Positions 63,617 to 64,000 of a stretch of DNA of 64,000 bases are shown one piece after another (the first letter of the stretch is position 1; every line of letters begins with the position of its first letter). The stretch spans positions 1-64,000 of the forward strand of contig CAMOUK010000001.1 in assembly GCA_946626535.1 (NCBI GenBank). The letters run 5' to 3'. The stretch comes from an uncultured Caryophanales bacterium. Its GTDB lineage: Bacteria; Bacillota_I; Bacilli_A; Acholeplasmatales; Anaeroplasmataceae. The translations under genes and the position numbers were made by a program. Below the pieces are notes generated by a model. It saw only the letters and a list, made by a program, of their open reading frames with translations, ran no database searches and was not told the DNA's origin.

Positions 63617-63639
63617 TTTATGTCTAGTTTAAATTTTCA
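63617..63639 (+). repeat. Second copy of the 23-bp intergenic sequence
   Basis: It differs at one base from 23312-23334 in the terminus region. Here it lies about 40-60 bases upstream of the Y-family polymerase start. Confidence 0.6.
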
Positions 63640-63651
63640 ATTATTTTCATA

Positions 63652-63683
63652 AAAAAATAAAAAGCATTTTTTCAATGCTTTTT
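63652..63683 (-). terminator. Terminator of the degV gene
   Basis: AAAAAGCATT (63659-63668) pairs with AATGCTTTTT (63674-63683); TTATTTTTTT follows on the minus strand. Confidence 0.82.
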
Positions 63684-64000
63684 ACTTAATTTCATCTTTA
63701 CTTTTTTGACAAATATAGAATATTGCAGATGCACCTGGACCTACATGAGCTCCAACAACTGGTGATATCTGAGTTACTGAAGATTCACCAATTAAATCCT
63801 TCATATATTCTTGAAATGATAATACATTTTCTTTTTGAGATGAATAGCCAAAATCAATTGGATAATTTAAGTCGATTGGGAATTTTTCACTAATGATGTC
63901 TCTTGTTTTTTGGAATGCTTGTTTTAGGCCTCTAACCTTTTCAATTGGAGTTAGTTTACCTTCATCATTTAACCAAATAATGGGCTTCAAATGTAATAAA
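63682..64000 (-). CDS. DegV family fatty-acid-binding protein (5' end cut by window)
   Basis: C-terminal part of a DegV protein. LKPIIWLNDEGKLTPIEKVRGLKQA and the end VTQISPVVGAHVGPGASAIFY are family marks. The frame continues open to the window edge (LLHLKPII), so the ATG-like start inside is not the true start. DegV proteins bind fatty acids, in some species for FakA kinase. About 180 residues are missing. Confidence 0.9.
   Translation of the reverse strand, partial: LLHLKPIIWLNDEGKLTPIEKVRGLKQAFQKTRDIISEKFPIDLNYPIDFGYSSQKENVLSFQEYMKDLIGESSVTQISPVVGAHVGPGASAIFYICQKSKDEIK

Noticed and set aside
1..64000. CRISPR arrays, tRNA genes, transposases, prophage genes
   Set aside because: No regularly spaced repeats, no tRNA T-arm sequences, and no transposase- or phage-like reading frames were seen.

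Overview
The window is a chromosomal segment of an AT-rich, low-GC Gram-positive bacterium. It is probably an uncultured member of the Bacilli close to the Erysipelotrichales/RF39/Acholeplasma side of the tree; this placement is inference. Supporting signs are a B-type RNase P RNA, T-box, lysine and TPP leaders, a ParC/ParE pair beside plsY, a YneF-type small protein, ECF-type ThiT, a hisZ-type histidine operon, strong TTGAAA-17-TATAAT promoters, and GGAGG ribosome sites. TGA is used as a stop (for example at the end of hemW), so the mycoplasma code does not apply.

Left part (1-21.7 kb, mostly + strand): the end of rpmA, obgE, rnpB, an ABC-F protein, a MATE exporter, and a gap holding two tiny minus-strand reading frames. 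Next come lepA with a Nudix, a cysteine-motif and a HIT protein, then homoserine dehydrogenase and a TPP riboswitch driving thiT. An inserted minus-strand block carries metY-metA and an anchored protein. The + strand resumes with hemW, xerD, deoB, a nucleotidase/guanylate-kinase-like fusion and an iron alcohol dehydrogenase.

Centre (21.7-24.5 kb): a 1.8 kb stretch without recognisable genes lies exactly where gene direction flips from mostly + to mostly -. It contains a 28-bp dif-like XerC/XerD site, long inverted repeats placed almost symmetrically around it, one perfect DnaA box and several short repeats. I read this as the replication terminus. The first gene to its right is a Fic-family protein that has lost both the AMPylation motif and the inhibitory-helix motif but keeps its C-terminal winged helix.

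Right part (24.6-64 kb, almost all - strand): a TGS-type nucleoside kinase, an S24/S26-fold protein with an acidic tail, parC-parE (plsY divergent), ferredoxin, yneF and an EF-G-like GTPase. Then radC, folC, valS and a GNAT gene under a T-box, followed by a long run hisZGDCBHAF(IE)-LRR-HAD-ybeY-cdd-era-recO. The aspartate/lysine block comes next: asd-lysC on its own promoter, and a lysine-riboswitch operon that begins with a GGDEF protein followed by lysA, a DapF-like protein without catalytic cysteines, dapA and dapB. The window closes with a YolD/Y-family polymerase pair and the end of a degV gene.

Together the window encodes methionine synthesis by the O-acetylhomoserine route, histidine synthesis, and much of the aspartate-to-lysine route. 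The steps between tetrahydrodipicolinate and meso-DAP are not encoded here by any intact enzyme.
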